A stretch of 30,265 nucleotides of DNA from positions 1 through 30,265 of IMG/VR virus record IMGVR_UViG_3300030202_003271. The stretch is one strand, 5' to 3'. Source of the DNA: a virus. The notes beneath the pieces were generated by a model that saw nothing but the letters and a program-made list of their open reading frames with translations, ran no database searches and was not told where the DNA came from. Below are positions 29,058-30,265 of the stretch, piece after piece; position 1 is the stretch's first letter, and each line of letters starts with the position of its first letter. A program made the position numbers and the translations under genes.

Positions 29058-29065
29058 TATTTAAT
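29058..29065 (-). promoter_or_regulatory. Late-promoter-like box ATTAAATA
   Basis: Read leftward, ATTAAATA lies 6 nt before ATG 29051 (gp25) and probably drives the baseplate wedge unit. Confidence 0.52.
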
Positions 29066-29081
29066 GTAGCATATTCATATT

Positions 29082-29101
29082 AAGGAACTATAATATAATT
29101 A
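29082..29101 (+). promoter_or_regulatory. TATAAT-type promoter cassette, copy 2
   Basis: An exact copy of the 20-bp cassette at 4464-4483. TATAAT at 29089-29094 would start transcription about 4 nt before ATG 29105. No -35 match is obvious. It is divergent from the gp25 late box. Confidence 0.5.
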
Positions 29102-29104
29102 GAT

Positions 29105-29368
29105 ATGAAGATTACTGGAAAACTTATTACTGAAGTCGAAGTTGATCATAAAGATCTAGCTAAAGCTCTTAAACGTGCTATTTTTGTAGAGCTTGATCTA
29201 CCTCGATATAATAAAGTACATCACGACGGTATATCTTTTATTGAAACTGTTGATGCTCATACTTCTCATAGGTTTGAATATGAAAGACCTGTAAAGCTCG
29301 CATGTAAAGATGATATTGAAGTGTTTGAAGCGTATAATACTATAAAAGAATTTTTATATAACGTGTGA
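29105..29368 (+). CDS. Hypothetical protein, 87 aa
   Basis: I do not recognise this protein. It is small, soluble and probably alpha/beta: an N-terminal strand (MKITGKLITEVEV), a basic helix (HKDLAKALKRAIFVEL), then His-rich middle loops (YNKVHHDGISFIETVDAHTSHRFEY) and a C-terminal helix (DDIEVFEAYNTIKEFLYNV). It has no membrane segment. The promoter cassette immediately upstream is shared only with the gene at 4488, which suggests the two are expressed at the same, probably non-late, stage. The function is unknown. Confidence 0.75.
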   Translation: MKITGKLITEVEVDHKDLAKALKRAIFVELDLPRYNKVHHDGISFIETVDAHTSHRFEYERPVKLACKDDIEVFEAYNTIKEFLYNV

Positions 29369-29383
29369 TTCTTTGCAAGTTGG

Positions 29384-29391
29384 CATAAATA
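29384..29391 (+). promoter_or_regulatory. Late-promoter-like box CATAAATA
   Basis: CATAAATA lies 5 nt before ATG 29397. Its constant spacing is the main reason for choosing that start. Confidence 0.6.
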
Positions 29392-29396
29392 ATCAT

Positions 29397-29972
29397 ATGG
29401 CTGATAAAAAGTTTGTAAGTTTGCATGAATCTTATATGAGAAGATATGAGCGTGGAGGTTTTCTTGTAGGAGATGTTTTTAAGTTTAATGATAACTTCAA
29501 GAGCTCAGATGAGTTTAAATCTTTAGGTACCAATACTCAGGAGCTTTTACAGCAAATGATTGACTCCGGTCAACATGTCAGAGTTGTAGGTATTAAAGAT
29601 ACTACTTCAGCAAGATACCCTGCTAATGCTGATACAACTACATTAGATGTGGTATTAGATCTAGCTCTTGACGATGGGGGTGGAAGGTATTCACATCACG
29701 TTTCTATTCCTAGTAACTTAGGACAATCTGAAGAGTTTTATCCTAATCTTCCTCCAATTCCGGATGCATTCAAGAGAAAGAGCAATGTTAATATTAAGCC
29801 AGAAGAAGCAGAAACAACTAAGGCTCCAGAAGCTAGGGATGAAAGTCCTGATAGGGCTCTTCCTGATAGTAATGTAGATATTCCATCTGATGCTGTTACA
29901 CCATCTCCAGCTGCTACTTCTTACACGCAGCAATATTTAGGTGATTTAACTAAGGGCCCTAGCGCTTATTAA
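29397..29972 (+). CDS. Conserved-looking T4-like phage protein of unknown function, 191 aa
   Basis: I chose ATG 29397 (MADKKFVSLHESYM) over the in-frame TTG at 29373, because an upstream start would lie across the late box. Residues 1-110 look like a compact conserved domain: KKFVSLHESYMRRYERGGFLVGDVFKF, then QQMIDSGQHVRVVGIKD and TTLDVVLDLALDDGG. From about 125 to the end the protein is Pro/Glu/Asp/Ser-rich and probably disordered. I recall a similar N-terminal pattern (KKFVSL-x-ESYM, RGGFLVGDVFKF) in marine T4-like phages, without a known role. Late expression suggests a virion or assembly protein. The last 14 nt overlap a possible convergent small gene. Confidence 0.82.
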   Translation: MADKKFVSLHESYMRRYERGGFLVGDVFKFNDNFKSSDEFKSLGTNTQELLQQMIDSGQHVRVVGIKDTTSARYPANADTTTLDVVLDLALDDGGGRYSHHVSIPSNLGQSEEFYPNLPPIPDAFKRKSNVNIKPEEAETTKAPEARDESPDRALPDSNVDIPSDAVTPSPAATSYTQQYLGDLTKGPSAY

Positions 29973-30087
29973 TCTTAATATTTTTATTAAGAATTAAATT
30001 GATACAAGCAAGTATAAAAAGACCGAACAGGTATGTTTCGGTATATATAACATAGACGCTAAAAAGTACTAAGGCTGCTATATACAT
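29959..30087 (-). CDS. Possible small membrane protein, 42 aa
   Basis: This short frame starts with an ATG inside the end of the upstream leftward gene (10-nt overlap, as at other coupled junctions). It encodes MYIAALVLFSVYVIYTETYL, then FGLFILACINLIL and a basic tail NKNIKINKR. That is one long or two short hydrophobic segments followed by a positively charged end, which is typical of small phage inner-membrane proteins. Against it, AT-rich DNA easily gives hydrophobic frames by chance, and a terminator-like hairpin (30014-30042) falls inside it. If real it may be a holin-like or membrane-modifying peptide; that is not supported beyond its hydrophobicity. Confidence 0.42.
   Translation of the reverse strand: MYIAALVLFSVYVIYTETYLFGLFILACINLILNKNIKINKR
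30014..30042 (-). terminator. Possible intrinsic terminator, leftward
   Basis: Read leftward: ACCGAAAC, loop ATACCT, GTTCGGT, then CTTTTTAT. The stem has one bulged base and is GC-richer than its surroundings. It lies about 36 nt beyond the stop of the partial gene at 30078. It conflicts with, or lies inside, the possible 42-aa gene. Confidence 0.45.
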
Positions 30088-30265
30088 TTTTCTAGATTTA
30101 CTAGACACGCAAAAGCGTTTATCTCTTTATCTACTACAAAAGCGCTCTTATACAAATGATCAGCTATATTAGCTATAAAAGCTTTCTTTTGATCATCTTG
30201 TAGATTGGTATTATAGATATAGTTTAAGAAGTTAGCTAGCAAAGTATCATAGTCACCTTGAAACC
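30078..30265 (-). CDS. C-terminal part of an unknown protein (5' end outside window)
   Basis: The frame is open from the right edge (codons in phase from 30263). It encodes 61 residues before TAG, beginning FQGDYDTLLANFLNYIYNTN and ending INAFACLVNLEKCI. It is helical and soluble in appearance (LQDDQKKAFIANIADHLYKSAFVV). Too little is visible to name it. It is transcribed leftward toward the convergent 191-aa gene. Confidence 0.7.
   Translation of the reverse strand, partial: FQGDYDTLLANFLNYIYNTNLQDDQKKAFIANIADHLYKSAFVVDKEINAFACLVNLEKCI

Noticed and set aside
29974-29991. AT-only inverted repeat CTTAAT...ATTAAG as a terminator after the 191-aa gene
   Set aside because: The stem is purely A/T, and no T-tract follows on the + strand; chance inverted repeats are common at this base composition.

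Overview
The window is a very AT-rich, tightly packed segment of a tailed-phage genome. Recognisable genes place it with T4-like, contractile-tailed myoviruses of the marine kind. On the + strand there are a probable sliding-clamp C-terminus, a flap/RNase H-type 5'-3' exonuclease and a zinc-finger/TOPRIM primase. On the - strand there is a gp25-gp6 baseplate wedge pair, followed by large virion proteins, tail-collar-domain fibres and lectin-like modules. I saw no tRNA, integrase, transposase or CRISPR array. The host cannot be named from this sequence. Shine-Dalgarno sites are essentially missing before the starts.

Layout. (1) 3-3219, + strand: replication block with overlapping genes (clamp end, three small unknowns, FEN nuclease, primase). 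(2) 3206-3640, - strand: one acidic small protein, with its own terminator hairpin lying antisense in the primase gene. (3) 3673-4802, + strand: three small genes (unknown; two-TM zinc-ribbon protein; a short protein with a duplicated N-terminus). (4) 29051 down to 4799, - strand: about 24 kb of virion genes, read from right to left. The order is gp25, gp6, a PKD-domain protein, a 954-aa protein, a second PKD-like protein, a lectin-like protein, a His-rich-motif protein, two collar-type fibres, two MTD_N-plus-collar fibres, two tiny genes, a lectin-like protein and a 1240-aa multidomain protein with a cryptic trypsin-like protease module. (5) 29105-29972, + strand: two unknown genes. (6) 29959-30265, - strand: the end of another gene and a possible small membrane protein.

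Regulation. Nearly every gene that is not tightly coupled to an upstream gene has an 8-bp box matching the T4 late promoter (TATAAATA; here nATAAATA or ATTAAATA), with a fixed 5-6 nt before ATG. Genes overlapping or abutting an upstream gene lack it. By T4 late-promoter geometry, transcription would start on or next to the A of ATG, so late mRNAs would be leaderless. In five cases the TAA inside the box is also the stop codon of the preceding gene. Two + strand genes instead carry an identical 20-bp TATAAT-type promoter cassette. The box also allowed start codons to be corrected at 9381 and 29397.

The most novel points are the embedded H/D/S protease-like module in a repeat-rich virion protein, the start-abutting late boxes, the antisense terminator inside the primase gene, and a paired (2+2) set of tail-collar receptor-binding candidates with exchangeable glycine-rich tips.
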